Assembly: GCA_015064285.1 (NCBI GenBank)
Contig: SVSN01000010.1
Location: 1 to 64,000, forward strand
Direction: 5' to 3'
Length of the DNA: 64,000 bases
Source: Oscillospiraceae bacterium
GTDB lineage: Bacteria; Bacillota; Clostridia; Oscillospirales; CAG-272
Made by a program: the position numbers and the translations under genes
The notes under the pieces: generated by a model
Told to the model about the DNA's origin: nothing
Database searches by the model: none
What the model saw: only the letters and a program-made list of their open reading frames with translations
In this document: positions 34,548-43,013 of the stretch, piece by piece
Numbering within the stretch: the first letter of the stretch is position 1
Layout of the letters: each line of letters starts with the position of its first letter

Positions 34548-35897
34548 CTACTCCTTTCCCAGCTTCCTTGCGCAGACATAATACGAAATACAGAGCAGAA
34601 CAGTCGCACCCGTCCAGGCAGAAAACTCGGCTGCAAAAATCCAGTTCTCCGGCAGACCGAAGAGTCCCACCAGCATGGCTACGCCCACACGCATGATAAA
34701 TTCCGCAATGCCGGACAGGGTGGGGATCAGGGTCTTGCCCATGCCCTGCAGTGCACAGCGATAGGCGTACAGCAGATACAGCACCCACAGGAAAGCGCTC
34801 ATAAGGAACAGGTACTGATAAGCAACCTGGCCCGCCGCCGCTTCTTCCGCCGCGGATTCACTGGAGATGAACAGCATGGTGATGTGCCGTCCGAAGAGAA
34901 TCATGACGGCGCTGATGACAGCGGAGGTGACCGCACTGATGAGGCAGGCGATGTTTACGCCTTTTTTCACCCGGCCGTATTCCCCGGCGCCGATGTTCTG
35001 ACCCACATAGGTCATGACGGCACTGCCGTAGGAGACACCGCAGATTTCCAGAAGACCATAGAGCTTGTTGGTGGCGGTGAACCCGGCGATGAAGACCGTA
35101 CCGAAGCCGTTGACCACGGACTGCACGATCATGCCGCCGATATGGATGATGGTCCACTGGACGGAAATGGGGTACCCCAGCTTCAGCAGTTCCACGGCAA
35201 TGGTTCTGTCCGGCTTCATGTCAGAACGGGAAAAATGAAGCTCCGGGGTACGCAGAATTTTGATGGTGCAGATGCCGCCGGCCAGTGTCTGGGCAAAAAT
35301 GGTGGCAAGGGCCGCACCGGCAATCCCCCAGCCCAGCCCGAATACGGTCACGCAGTCCAGAACAATGTTGGTGACGGAAGCGGTGATCATAGCGGCGAGA
35401 GGGGTTTTGCTGTCTCCCACGGATCGTACCACAGAGGAAGTGAAGTTATAGAACATCAGGCAGGGAATCCCGGCGAACAGAATGCGGATATACAGCTCCG
35501 CCATGGGGCGCAGGTCTCCCGGTACCCGCAGCAGGTTCAGAAGCAGGGGCAGAAACAGCTGGGCGGCAACAGCCGTAATGATGGTGATGATAATGGTCAG
35601 CCTGGCGGCAAGTCCGATGGTGCGCCGCAGGGATGCCATGTCGCCTTCGCCGAATTTCTGGGACATCCGGACGGAAAAACCCTGGGTAAAGCCCATGACA
35701 ATGCCCAGAATCATCCAGTTGAGCCAGTCCACGGTACCCAGCGCAGCCAGCGCCGTCATGCCGACACCCCGTCCTACGATGATGGTGTCCACTACGGTAT
35801 AGAGCTGCTGGAACACATTCCCCAGCATCAGGGGAAGCGCAAAGAAAAAAATCAGCTTTGCCGGCGACCCGGCGGTCATGGTTTTCAGTGATTGCAT
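34548..35897 (-). CDS. MATE family efflux transporter
   Basis: A 449-residue transporter with about 12 hydrophobic segments in two halves. The opening PAKLIFFFALPLMLGNVFQQLYTVVD and TIIVGRGVG are standard for NorM/MatE-type proteins. It would export organic cations or metabolites in exchange for Na+ or H+. GGAG precedes the ATG. It starts 90 nt after rlmI, with a repeat pair in between, and may be read from the rlmI promoter. Substrate cannot be predicted. Confidence 0.92.
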   Translation of the reverse strand: MQSLKTMTAGSPAKLIFFFALPLMLGNVFQQLYTVVDTIIVGRGVGMTALAALGTVDWLNWMILGIVMGFTQGFSVRMSQKFGEGDMASLRRTIGLAARLTIIITIITAVAAQLFLPLLLNLLRVPGDLRPMAELYIRILFAGIPCLMFYNFTSSVVRSVGDSKTPLAAMITASVTNIVLDCVTVFGLGWGIAGAALATIFAQTLAGGICTIKILRTPELHFSRSDMKPDRTIAVELLKLGYPISVQWTIIHIGGMIVQSVVNGFGTVFIAGFTATNKLYGLLEICGVSYGSAVMTYVGQNIGAGEYGRVKKGVNIACLISAVTSAVISAVMILFGRHITMLFISSESAAEEAAAGQVAYQYLFLMSAFLWVLYLLYAYRCALQGMGKTLIPTLSGIAEFIMRVGVAMLVGLFGLPENWIFAAEFSAWTGATVLLCISYYVCARKLGKE

Positions 35898-35910
35898 GAT
35901 AATCTCCGAT

Positions 35911-35983
35911 ATGTAAGAGGTAAGAGATAAGAAGTCAGAAGTAAACCAGCTATTTCTTATCTCTTACTTCTAATTTCTGATTT
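35911..35983. repeat. Purine-rich dispersed repeat, inverted pair A/B
   Basis: TAAGAGATAAGAA (35921-35933) and its exact complement (35954-35966) form a 13-bp inverted repeat, with further similarity on both flanks. Related copies are at 40679-40709, 49461-49495 and 49583-49619. It lies 3 bases from the rlmI stop. Confidence 0.8.
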
Positions 35984-35986
35984 GGG

Positions 35987-37255
35987 TCATTCCACCTGGA
36001 ATAGGTAAAACTTCAGGTATTCCGTCTCCGGCACGTTCCAGAGGATAGGGTGGTCGGGGGCCTGGGCCCGTTCTTCGATCTGCCGCAGGGTGACATGGGC
36101 CTCTTCCGCTGCTTCGTGGAGCATCCGCTTGAACAGATCCGGCGGCATGAAGTGGGAGCAGGAGCAGGTGGCAAGGTAGCCCCCTCTGGGCAGAAGCCGC
36201 ATGGCCAGGGTGTTGATTTCACGATATCCCCGGTAGGCACTCTTTACGGTGTCCCGGCTTTTGGTGAAAGCAGGTGGATCCAGAATGATGTAGTCCCACC
36301 GGCCTTTGTTTTTCTTGTCTTCCGCCAGTGTGCGGAGCATATCGAATACATCCGCCTGGGTGACGGTCATGATATCGGATACACCGTTGATGGCTGCATT
36401 GTGTTTCGCCATTGCACAGGCGTCGGCAGAAATGTCCACCGATTCCACGGATGCCGCCCCGCCTTTGGCGCAGTTGAGGCCGAAGGAGCCGGTGTGGGTG
36501 AACATATCCAGCACACGCTTGCCTTTCGCAAGACCTGCGGCGGCACGGCGGTTGTGCTTCTGGTCCAGGAAGAATCCGGTTTTCTGGCCGTTTATGAAGT
36601 CCACCGTATACTGTACGCCGTTTTCGACAAGCGTGGTTTCGGCGGGGCAGGTTGCCGCAGTCAGCCCGAAATAAGCGGGATTCCAGAAGCCGTCGAACTC
36701 GTCCAGCCCTTCCAGCCGGCGCAGATTCCCTGTACAGCGTTCGTATATGGCGGTAATCTCCATCCCTTCCGCCCGGCATGCTTCCGCCAGCAGGGGATAC
36801 AGCAGATCCCGGCGCGCGTCGATTCCCGCGGAAAGGACTTCCGAAACCAGAACCGGCCCGTAGCGGTCCACTGTCCAGCCGGGAAAATGATCCGCTTCCC
36901 CGAAGATCAGCCGCAGTCCCCCTGTGGGAGAAGCGAAATCATCGGGCATGACGGTTTTCCGGTATGCTACGGCATGGGAGATCCGGCGGGTCCAGAAGGC
37001 TGTATCGAAGGTGTCGTTGGTGTTGGAGGAAATCAGACGCACCCGGATTTTGGAATGGTCGTTATAGAAACCGGTGCCCAGATATTTTCCTTTTTCGGAG
37101 TAGGCATCTGTCAGTTCTCCTGCGGGAATGCTTTCGATGGGCGTACCGTCGGGGGCGGTCATGGAGAGCACTTCTTCTCCGAAGATCCAGGGATGGCCGG
37201 ATTTTGCCTTTCTGGCGGCTTTTTCGGTTACGGTAAGACGGGGATAATTACGCAT
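35987..37255 (-). CDS. Class I rRNA large-subunit methyltransferase, RlmI-like
   Basis: A 422-residue protein with an N-terminal PUA-like domain (HPWIFGEEV, about 21-30), an EEHUD-like middle region and a C-terminal Rossmann methyltransferase. FLDQKHNRR, LDMFTHTGSFGLNCAKGG (SAM site) and LDPPAFTKSR are the signatures of the RlmI/YwbD family. These proteins make 5-methylcytosine in 23S rRNA (C1962 in E. coli). The SD is weak (GGA 12 nt upstream). A good promoter lies at 37289-37317. Confidence 0.9.
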   Translation of the reverse strand: MRNYPRLTVTEKAARKAKSGHPWIFGEEVLSMTAPDGTPIESIPAGELTDAYSEKGKYLGTGFYNDHSKIRVRLISSNTNDTFDTAFWTRRISHAVAYRKTVMPDDFASPTGGLRLIFGEADHFPGWTVDRYGPVLVSEVLSAGIDARRDLLYPLLAEACRAEGMEITAIYERCTGNLRRLEGLDEFDGFWNPAYFGLTAATCPAETTLVENGVQYTVDFINGQKTGFFLDQKHNRRAAAGLAKGKRVLDMFTHTGSFGLNCAKGGAASVESVDISADACAMAKHNAAINGVSDIMTVTQADVFDMLRTLAEDKKNKGRWDYIILDPPAFTKSRDTVKSAYRGYREINTLAMRLLPRGGYLATCSCSHFMPPDLFKRMLHEAAEEAHVTLRQIEERAQAPDHPILWNVPETEYLKFYLFQVE

Positions 37256-37288
37256 ATGACAGTTGTCCTTTTTTCGTTTGTTGAGTAT

Positions 37289-37317
37289 AGTATACCAATT
37301 ATCGGAAGGAATTGCAA
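37289..37317 (-). promoter_or_regulatory. Sigma-A promoter for rlmI
   Basis: On the minus strand TTGCAA, 17 nt, TATACT, 34 nt before the rlmI start. Confidence 0.8.
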
Positions 37318-37432
37318 GGGGGCAGACGGGTTTTTCTTTTTTCGTCTGCAGCGAAAGGTATGAGGGATTGGGATGAGATTACAGAACCACAAAAAAGAAA
37401 AAGGCAGAAAAAGAAAAACCACCCCAAAAGCC

Positions 37433-37461
37433 TTGCACAGCAGGGAAAAATATGCTATACT
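37433..37461 (+). promoter_or_regulatory. Sigma-A promoter for the NatAB-like operon
   Basis: TTGCAC, 17 nt, TATACT, with ATATGC before the -10. It covers an in-frame ATG at 37452, so that ATG cannot be the translated start. Confidence 0.85.
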
Positions 37462-37496
37462 GCTGTCAGTATCACCACCAGAAGGGAGAAAAAACA

Positions 37497-38276
37497 TTGT
37501 CAGATATCCTGATTGTACAAAACCTGTGCAAATCCTTCCGGCTGTCCGCCAAACAGCAGAAGCTGGAACAGACAAAAACCAAAGTCAGGGAAGCGGTCAA
37601 AAACCTGTCATTTACGGCAAAAGAAGGAGAAATCTACGGGCTGCTGGGCCCCAACGGTGCGGGGAAAACCACCACACTGCGGATGATCGCCACCCTGATA
37701 AAGCCCGATGCCGGGGACGCGCTGCTGGACGGCGCCAGTGTGGTAAAGGAGCCGGAGCTGGTGCGCCGGAAAATCGGTTTTCTCACAAGTGAACTGAAAC
37801 TGGAGGAGTTTTTCACGCCGGATTATCTGTTTGATTTTTTCTCCGAAGTACACGGCGTGCCCCACGATGTCCGTACAGAACGGAAGAAGGATCTGTTCAC
37901 CCGGTTCGGGATTGATCAGTTTGCCCAGGTGAAAGCCTCCGGCCTGTCCACCGGGATGAAGCAGAAAACATCCCTCGCCATTTCTGTGGCTCACGACCCG
38001 TCTGTGATCATTTTTGACGAACCTACCAACGGCCTGGACGTAATCACCGCCCGTACCGTCACCGATTTTCTGCAGGATCTGAAGGGGGAAGGGAAGACCA
38101 TCATCCTGTCCACCCACATCTTCAGTCTGGTGGAAAAGCTGTGCGACCGGGTGGGAATTCTGATTGACGGAGAAATGACCGCCTGCGGTACCCTGCCCGA
38201 AATCTGCGGGGATATGAACCTGGAAGACCGGTTTTTCCAATACTACTACGCGGCAAAGGGGGCGGGAGAACTGTGA
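37497..38276 (+). CDS. ABC transporter ATPase, NatA-like
   Basis: About 259 residues from a TTG start at 37497, supported by GGGAG nine bases upstream and by the promoter that overlaps the only upstream ATG. Walker A is GPNGAGKTTT, the signature LSTGMKQKTSLA, Walker B VIIFDEPTNGLD, and the switch His is in STHIF. It closely resembles NatA of Na+ or drug exporters of the ABC-2 type. The permease follows with a 4-nt overlap. The operon continues with sugar-related genes, which is unusual for NatAB. Confidence 0.9.
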   Translation: MSDILIVQNLCKSFRLSAKQQKLEQTKTKVREAVKNLSFTAKEGEIYGLLGPNGAGKTTTLRMIATLIKPDAGDALLDGASVVKEPELVRRKIGFLTSELKLEEFFTPDYLFDFFSEVHGVPHDVRTERKKDLFTRFGIDQFAQVKASGLSTGMKQKTSLAISVAHDPSVIIFDEPTNGLDVITARTVTDFLQDLKGEGKTIILSTHIFSLVEKLCDRVGILIDGEMTACGTLPEICGDMNLEDRFFQYYYAAKGAGEL

Positions 38277-39469
38277 GCGGTATCTTTACCATTATGAAAA
38301 AAGAACTGCGCCGGTTCTTTACGGATACCCGTATGCTGGTGACGGTGCTCCTGCTTCCGGGACTGCTGATTTATGTGATGTATACTGTCATGGGCGATGC
38401 CATGGGGGATATGTTCACGGTGGAAGAGGATTATGTCTACCGGGTCGGCGTGGCCGGAGACAGTGACCTGCTGGTGTACATGAATGCCGATGTGCCCGTG
38501 GAATATCTGGATACCCGGACATGGGCCTATGCAGATACACTGGAAGCGGCTCATGACCCCATGACGATGCTGAAAGAGGGAGAACTCGATCTGTACGTGG
38601 TTTTCCCGGATGATTTTTCCGATGCCTTTGCCGGTGCTGTGCAGAATCTCAATCTTCCACCTCATGTAGCGGTATATTACAATTCCAATGAAACCACATC
38701 CCAGGGGGCTTATTCCCTGATTACGGTGCTTCTGGAACAGCTGGAAACCCATTTCCGGCAGAAGGGCTTTACCGTCAATACGGATCCTTCCCTGGTCTAT
38801 GATGCAGCCGATACGGAAGATACCTCCGCCATGTTCTTCTCCATGCTGATGCCCATGTTTCTGACCATGCTGCTGTTTACCGGCGCCCAGGCGGTTGCCA
38901 CCGAATCCATCGCCGGAGAAAAGGAAAGAGGCACCATGGCTACCCTGCTCGTGACACCGCTGAAACGTTCGGCCATTGCCTGGGGCAAGATTGCGGCATT
39001 GACCATCGTGGCGGTTTCCTCCGGGCTTGTGACCACCGGTTTTGTGGTGGCATCCCTGCCGAAAATGATGGGCGGTATGCTGGAAGTGGAAACGTCCCTG
39101 TACTCTGTCGGTGATTATATTCTGCTGGGACTGGTGCTGATTTCCACTGCCGTTGTGTATGTGACCCTGATTTCCCTGATGTCCGCCTTTGCCAAAAGCG
39201 TGAAGGAAGCACAGGCACTGGTGACGCCCATGATGATGCTGGTGATCCTGATCGGCCTGTCCTCCATGTTCACCCAGTCGGCGTCTCCGGCATGGTACTG
39301 GTACCTGATTCCCCTGTACAACAGTGTGCAGTCCATTACGGGCATATTTGCCGCCGAACCCGATTCTGTGGGTATTCTGATTACCACGGCAGTCAACTTT
39401 GCCGCCGCCGCTGCGGGTGTGTTCGGCCTTTCCCGGATGATGAACAGCGAAAAGGTTATGTTTCACTGA
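38273..39469 (+). CDS. ABC-2 type permease, NatB-like
   Basis: A 398-residue permease starting at a GTG that overlaps the ATPase stop (GTGA). One N-terminal membrane helix (about 22-42) is followed by a large extracytoplasmic domain (about 45-185). Five to six further helices follow (for example FFSMLMPMFLTMLLFTGAQ, IVAVSSGLVTTGFVVASL, IFAAEPDSVGILITTAV). ESIAGEKERGTMATLLVTPL is the coupling element shared by NatB/YhaP-type exporters. The pair probably exports Na+, a lipid or a small toxic compound. Confidence 0.88.
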   Translation: MSGIFTIMKKELRRFFTDTRMLVTVLLLPGLLIYVMYTVMGDAMGDMFTVEEDYVYRVGVAGDSDLLVYMNADVPVEYLDTRTWAYADTLEAAHDPMTMLKEGELDLYVVFPDDFSDAFAGAVQNLNLPPHVAVYYNSNETTSQGAYSLITVLLEQLETHFRQKGFTVNTDPSLVYDAADTEDTSAMFFSMLMPMFLTMLLFTGAQAVATESIAGEKERGTMATLLVTPLKRSAIAWGKIAALTIVAVSSGLVTTGFVVASLPKMMGGMLEVETSLYSVGDYILLGLVLISTAVVYVTLISLMSAFAKSVKEAQALVTPMMMLVILIGLSSMFTQSASPAWYWYLIPLYNSVQSITGIFAAEPDSVGILITTAVNFAAAAAGVFGLSRMMNSEKVMFH

Positions 39470-39502
39470 TGAAAACTATTTCCCCCTGAAGGAGGTAAAC
39501 AT

Positions 39503-40681
39503 ATGTCTTATCTGATTACCCACTGGTGCGATGTGCCTGCGAAGTTTTTTTCGGAAGAGCGCATCAAGGAAGTGATTGACTGCGGCATCAACCTGGTCAT
39601 GGGTTCCTATGACGTGGAGATGAACCGCAAAGCACTGGAATACTGCGAAAAGTACGGCGTAAAGTACATGCTGTATGACCGCCGTATTCATCTGGCCATG
39701 CACGAGCCGGAGAAAATGGACGAGTACATCTCCGCCCTCTGCGCTGACTACAAGGACTATCCCGCACTGCACAGCTACCACATCACCGACGAACCCGGTG
39801 CCGACAAATTTCCGCTGCTGGGGAAGATTGTGGAAACTTTCAAAAAGTACGATCCGGATCACGTAGCGTACATCAACCTGTTCCCCAATTATGCCAACGA
39901 ACAGCAGCTGGGTACTCCCACCTACGACGAGCATCTCAGACAGTATATGGACATCGTAAAGCCGGAACTGCTCAGCTATGACCACTATCACCTGCTGACC
40001 CCCAACCGGCCGGAAAATCCGGTGAACATCGACGACCCCAGAGAAGCGGGCATTTACGCCGCCGCACAGCAGAGAGTGGAGAGGGCAGGATTCTACGACA
40101 ACATCGAAGCCATCCGGAAGTACGGGCTGGAATACGGCGTTCCCTATATGCTGATCATCCTGCTGACGGAACACGGGCCCTACCGGTATCTGCGCAGAGA
40201 AGAAATCTCCTATGAAATCTGGCAGACTCTGGCGTATGGCTGCACGCTGCTGTCCTACTTCACCTACTGGACGCCCGGCGAAGATCCGGTATGGCACTGG
40301 CGCAACGGGATCATCTCCGCCGACGGGGAAAAGTGCCAGCACTACTGGGACGTACAGGCACTGAACAAGATCATCACCCCTGTGGGAGAAAAGATTGCCG
40401 CCACCAAATCTGCCGCTGTGTTCCATGTGGGCGAAGAAAAGGAAAAGGTGACCCCCTTCACCGGCTACGGCAAGATCCGTTCCATCTCCGGCGGCAGCCT
40501 GACCGTTGGTTTCTTCGAAGACGGCAGCATGGTGCTTGCCAACAAGGATTTCGATAACGGTGCGGAAGTGACCATTGACACCGATGCAGCACTGGCGATC
40601 TTTGACGGCAGCGATTTCGTACCCTGCGGCAATACGGTAAAACTGGAAGCCGGCGGCGGTGCGTACATTATGGTCAAGTAA
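39503..40681 (+). CDS. TIM-barrel glycoside-hydrolase-like protein with DEP motif, A
   Basis: A 392-residue soluble protein without a signal peptide. The first 310 residues look like a TIM barrel (INLVMGSYDVE, HSYHITDEPGADKF at 90-102, LLSYDHYHLL, YMLIILLTEH, GCTLLSYFTYW). The last 70 residues look like a C-terminal beta-sandwich (GSLTVGFFEDGSMVLANKDF) of the sort found in GH-A enzymes. D96-E97-P98 corresponds in style to the Asp-Glu-Pro of the DUF4091 proteins. I cannot assign it to a numbered GH family. AAGGAGG precedes the ATG, and it is co-directional with NatB (33-nt gap) and its own distant paralogue downstream. The stop lies inside a dispersed repeat. Confidence 0.75.
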   Translation: MSYLITHWCDVPAKFFSEERIKEVIDCGINLVMGSYDVEMNRKALEYCEKYGVKYMLYDRRIHLAMHEPEKMDEYISALCADYKDYPALHSYHITDEPGADKFPLLGKIVETFKKYDPDHVAYINLFPNYANEQQLGTPTYDEHLRQYMDIVKPELLSYDHYHLLTPNRPENPVNIDDPREAGIYAAAQQRVERAGFYDNIEAIRKYGLEYGVPYMLIILLTEHGPYRYLRREEISYEIWQTLAYGCTLLSYFTYWTPGEDPVWHWRNGIISADGEKCQHYWDVQALNKIITPVGEKIAATKSAAVFHVGEEKEKVTPFTGYGKIRSISGGSLTVGFFEDGSMVLANKDFDNGAEVTIDTDAALAIFDGSDFVPCGNTVKLEAGGGAYIMVK

Positions 40682-40709
40682 GAGGTTGGAGATAAAAAGT
40701 CAGAAGTAC
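40679..40709 (+). repeat. Purine-rich dispersed repeat, copy C
   Basis: TAAGAGGTTGGAGATAAAAA and then GTCAGAAGTAC, very similar to copy A at 35911. It begins with the TAA stop of the preceding gene. Confidence 0.7.
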
Positions 40710-40758
40710 ATTTTCCGGCTCACATATTCAGCAAACCAATTTACGGAGGTAAACGATT

Positions 40759-42027
40759 ATGAAACATACAATTCTCACCAGAAGCCCTCTGGGAAATCCC
40801 CATCGCGTGTGGCGGCAGGACAACTATGTGCTGTCCACTTTCTCCGCCAGAGGGGACAATATGCGTGACGTACTGGAAAACTGCAAGGATGCCGGTTTCA
40901 CCATGGTGGAAATGGGCTGGGCTACCCACGAACAGGCGGAAGAAGCTCTGCGGCTCTGCGAAGAACTGGATCTGGATCTTCTGTTCCAGGATTTCTCCGT
41001 ATTCGGCGGGATGCAGGCCCATAAGCTGGACAGAGGCCCGTGGAACAACGCCAAGGCGGTTGCCGACCATGTAAGACCCTATAAGTCCTGCGTGGGCTAT
41101 TACATCTGGGACGAACCCTACAAGGATGAACAGCTGGTGGAAGCACGCCGGGTGGTTGACCTGTTCCAGAAGGAAGACCCCGAACGCTGTCCCTTCACCG
41201 TAGCTATCCCCAGCTACAATGATCTGTTCACCTGGAAGAACGGCGAATTTGCCGCTTACCTGTACAAGTACGTTTCCATCATTGATCCGCCCATGCTGTC
41301 TCTGGACTACTATCCCATCGGTCTGCCGGGATACACCGACGAAAAGCAGCTGGATGACTCCCTGATGTGGTGCGATCTGGGGCTCATGCGGCAGCTCTGC
41401 AAGCGGCACGATATGCCCCTGTGGTTCTACTATCAGGCTGTGAACCTGCACAAGTATGCGCACTTTGAATTCCCCATGGTACGGATGATGATGTATGCCG
41501 CCGCACTGTACGGTGCCAAGGCGCTGCAACAGTTCACCTGCGTAGGTGCCGTAACCCAGCAGAGTGGACAGAAAGATATCTTCTTCGAAGAAACAAAGGA
41601 AATCCACGGCGAATTCCGGAAGCTGGGCAATACCCTCATGGCACTGGATTCCCAGTATGTGTTCCACTCTGCCGACCTGCTGCCCGGTTCTCCCTACATG
41701 ACCGGTCTGGAAGACGACATCACCGACAGTGAAGTGATCGCAGGCCCCCTGCAGGATCGTGTATCCGTGGGCGAGCTGGCCGATGCTTACGGCAACCGGT
41801 ATCTGATGATCCTGAACCGTGACTTCACGGTGGAAAAGAAGGTGGAAATCGCCCTGAAGGCACCCGGCCGGATTTATGAAGTCAGCCGCGAAACAGGCAG
41901 ACAGAGCATGATCTGCGAGGGCACCGACAAGATCGAAGTAACCCTGGCCGCAGGCGATGCCGTACTGTACCGTGTACAGAATGCCGCCGAAGAAGCGTTC
42001 ACCATCGAATACAGACTGGAAAAGTAA
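40759..42027 (+). CDS. TIM-barrel glycoside-hydrolase-like protein with DEP motif, B
   Basis: A 422-residue soluble protein, distantly paralogous to the preceding gene. It has barrel strands such as FTMVEMGW, YYIWDEPYKDE (114-124, with D118-E119-P120), MLSLDYYPIG and PLWFYYQAV. A C-terminal beta-domain (YLMILNRDFTVEKKVEIAL) resembles those of GH-A and GH-D enzymes. There is no signal peptide. ACGGAGG precedes the ATG. The gap to the isomerase/epimerase downstream is 26 nt. A hydrolase or lyase acting on a small glycoside is plausible; the substrate is unknown. Confidence 0.75.
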   Translation: MKHTILTRSPLGNPHRVWRQDNYVLSTFSARGDNMRDVLENCKDAGFTMVEMGWATHEQAEEALRLCEELDLDLLFQDFSVFGGMQAHKLDRGPWNNAKAVADHVRPYKSCVGYYIWDEPYKDEQLVEARRVVDLFQKEDPERCPFTVAIPSYNDLFTWKNGEFAAYLYKYVSIIDPPMLSLDYYPIGLPGYTDEKQLDDSLMWCDLGLMRQLCKRHDMPLWFYYQAVNLHKYAHFEFPMVRMMMYAAALYGAKALQQFTCVGAVTQQSGQKDIFFEETKEIHGEFRKLGNTLMALDSQYVFHSADLLPGSPYMTGLEDDITDSEVIAGPLQDRVSVGELADAYGNRYLMILNRDFTVEKKVEIALKAPGRIYEVSRETGRQSMICEGTDKIEVTLAAGDAVLYRVQNAAEEAFTIEYRLEK

Positions 42028-42053
42028 AAAACGGGTTACCCGGGAGGACAACC

Positions 42054-42869
42054 ATGAAATATTCCGTATGGTCCTATTACCTGAGAGAATTTTCGCCGGA
42101 AGAACAGATTGAAAAATACCTGGACTGCGGGTTCCGGTATGCGGAGCTGTCGGACGAGGACGGATTTATCCTGCTGGACAGAGGTCCCGGTGCCAGAGTG
42201 GGGGCAGAACTCAAGAAATATGCGGATGACCGCGGCTTCTCCTATCCCCAGGGGCACCTGTGGCTGGCTGTGAACCTGACCGCGGACGACTACATGGATT
42301 CCGTGGACAAGCTGAAAAACTGGCTGGATATGTACGAAGCACTGGATATCAAGGCCGCCGTACTCCACACCGGCCGGAATGCGGAACTGCCCAAGGAAAA
42401 GATGGACGAGCGGCGGATTCATGCGCTGACCGTGCTGACCGACTATATCAAAGGCACGGATATCACCATCTGTCTCGAAAACCTGACCAACGATCTGGAT
42501 CACTCCGGCCCCATTCTGGAACTGATCGACAAGGTTGGCTCCGACCGGCTTGGCGTATGTCTGGATACGGGACACCTGAATCTCCGGCCCGGCGAGAGCC
42601 AGTACGAATTTATCAAAAACTGCGGCTCCCGGCTGAAGGCGCTCCACATTGCGGACAACGAAGGCCAGAGCGATCAGCACATGATGCCCTACGGCAGAGG
42701 CCGGGTCAACTGGAACGATGTGATAAAGGGTCTGACGGAAGTGGGGTACACCGGGCTTTTCAATCTGGAAATTCCCGGAGAAGCACACGCTCCCATGGAA
42801 ATCAAGCTGGCCAAGCTGCGCTATGTGAAGGAAATCTGCGAATATATGACCGGACGCACCGGACTGTAA
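42054..42869 (+). CDS. Sugar phosphate isomerase/epimerase (TIM barrel)
   Basis: A 271-residue xylose-isomerase-like barrel. The metal ligands are probably Glu in CLENLTND, Asp and His in CLDTGHLNL, His in LHIADNEG and Glu in NLEIPGE near the C-terminus. It likely isomerises or epimerises the sugar released by the two upstream DEP proteins. GGGAGG precedes the ATG, and a terminator follows at 42887. This closes the NatAB-like operon. Confidence 0.87.
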   Translation: MKYSVWSYYLREFSPEEQIEKYLDCGFRYAELSDEDGFILLDRGPGARVGAELKKYADDRGFSYPQGHLWLAVNLTADDYMDSVDKLKNWLDMYEALDIKAAVLHTGRNAELPKEKMDERRIHALTVLTDYIKGTDITICLENLTNDLDHSGPILELIDKVGSDRLGVCLDTGHLNLRPGESQYEFIKNCGSRLKALHIADNEGQSDQHMMPYGRGRVNWNDVIKGLTEVGYTGLFNLEIPGEAHAPMEIKLAKLRYVKEICEYMTGRTGL

Positions 42870-42886
42870 TCCCTGTATTACCGAAA

Positions 42887-42913
42887 GCGGCTCTCGTGAA
42901 GGGGGCCGTTTTT
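42887..42913 (+). terminator. Terminator of the NatAB-like operon
   Basis: CGGCTC pairs with GGGCCG (one G-T pair), followed by TTTTT. Confidence 0.75.
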
Positions 42914-42964
42914 CTGTTGTCGCATATGCCAAAACGGGGACCACAATTTTAGAACACTTGTCGA

Positions 42965-42993
42965 TTGACGAATGTCGTCCTTTGTGATATACT
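42965..42993 (+). promoter_or_regulatory. Sigma-A promoter for the 43014 lipoprotein
   Basis: TTGACG, 17 nt, TATACT, 20 nt before the ATG and directly before AAAGGAGG. Confidence 0.85.
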
Positions 42994-43013
42994 ATTGTAA
43001 AGGAGGTACGTGT

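Noticed and set aside
34446-35891. A 481-codon plus-strand open frame opposite the MATE gene
   Set aside because: His/Gln/Gly-rich antisense translation of a membrane-protein gene; not a real protein.
35911-35983. Inverted repeat considered as a rho-independent terminator or MITE
   Set aside because: The stem is AT-rich with no T run typical of a terminator, and there is no target-site duplication that I can show; it is reported as a dispersed repeat instead.
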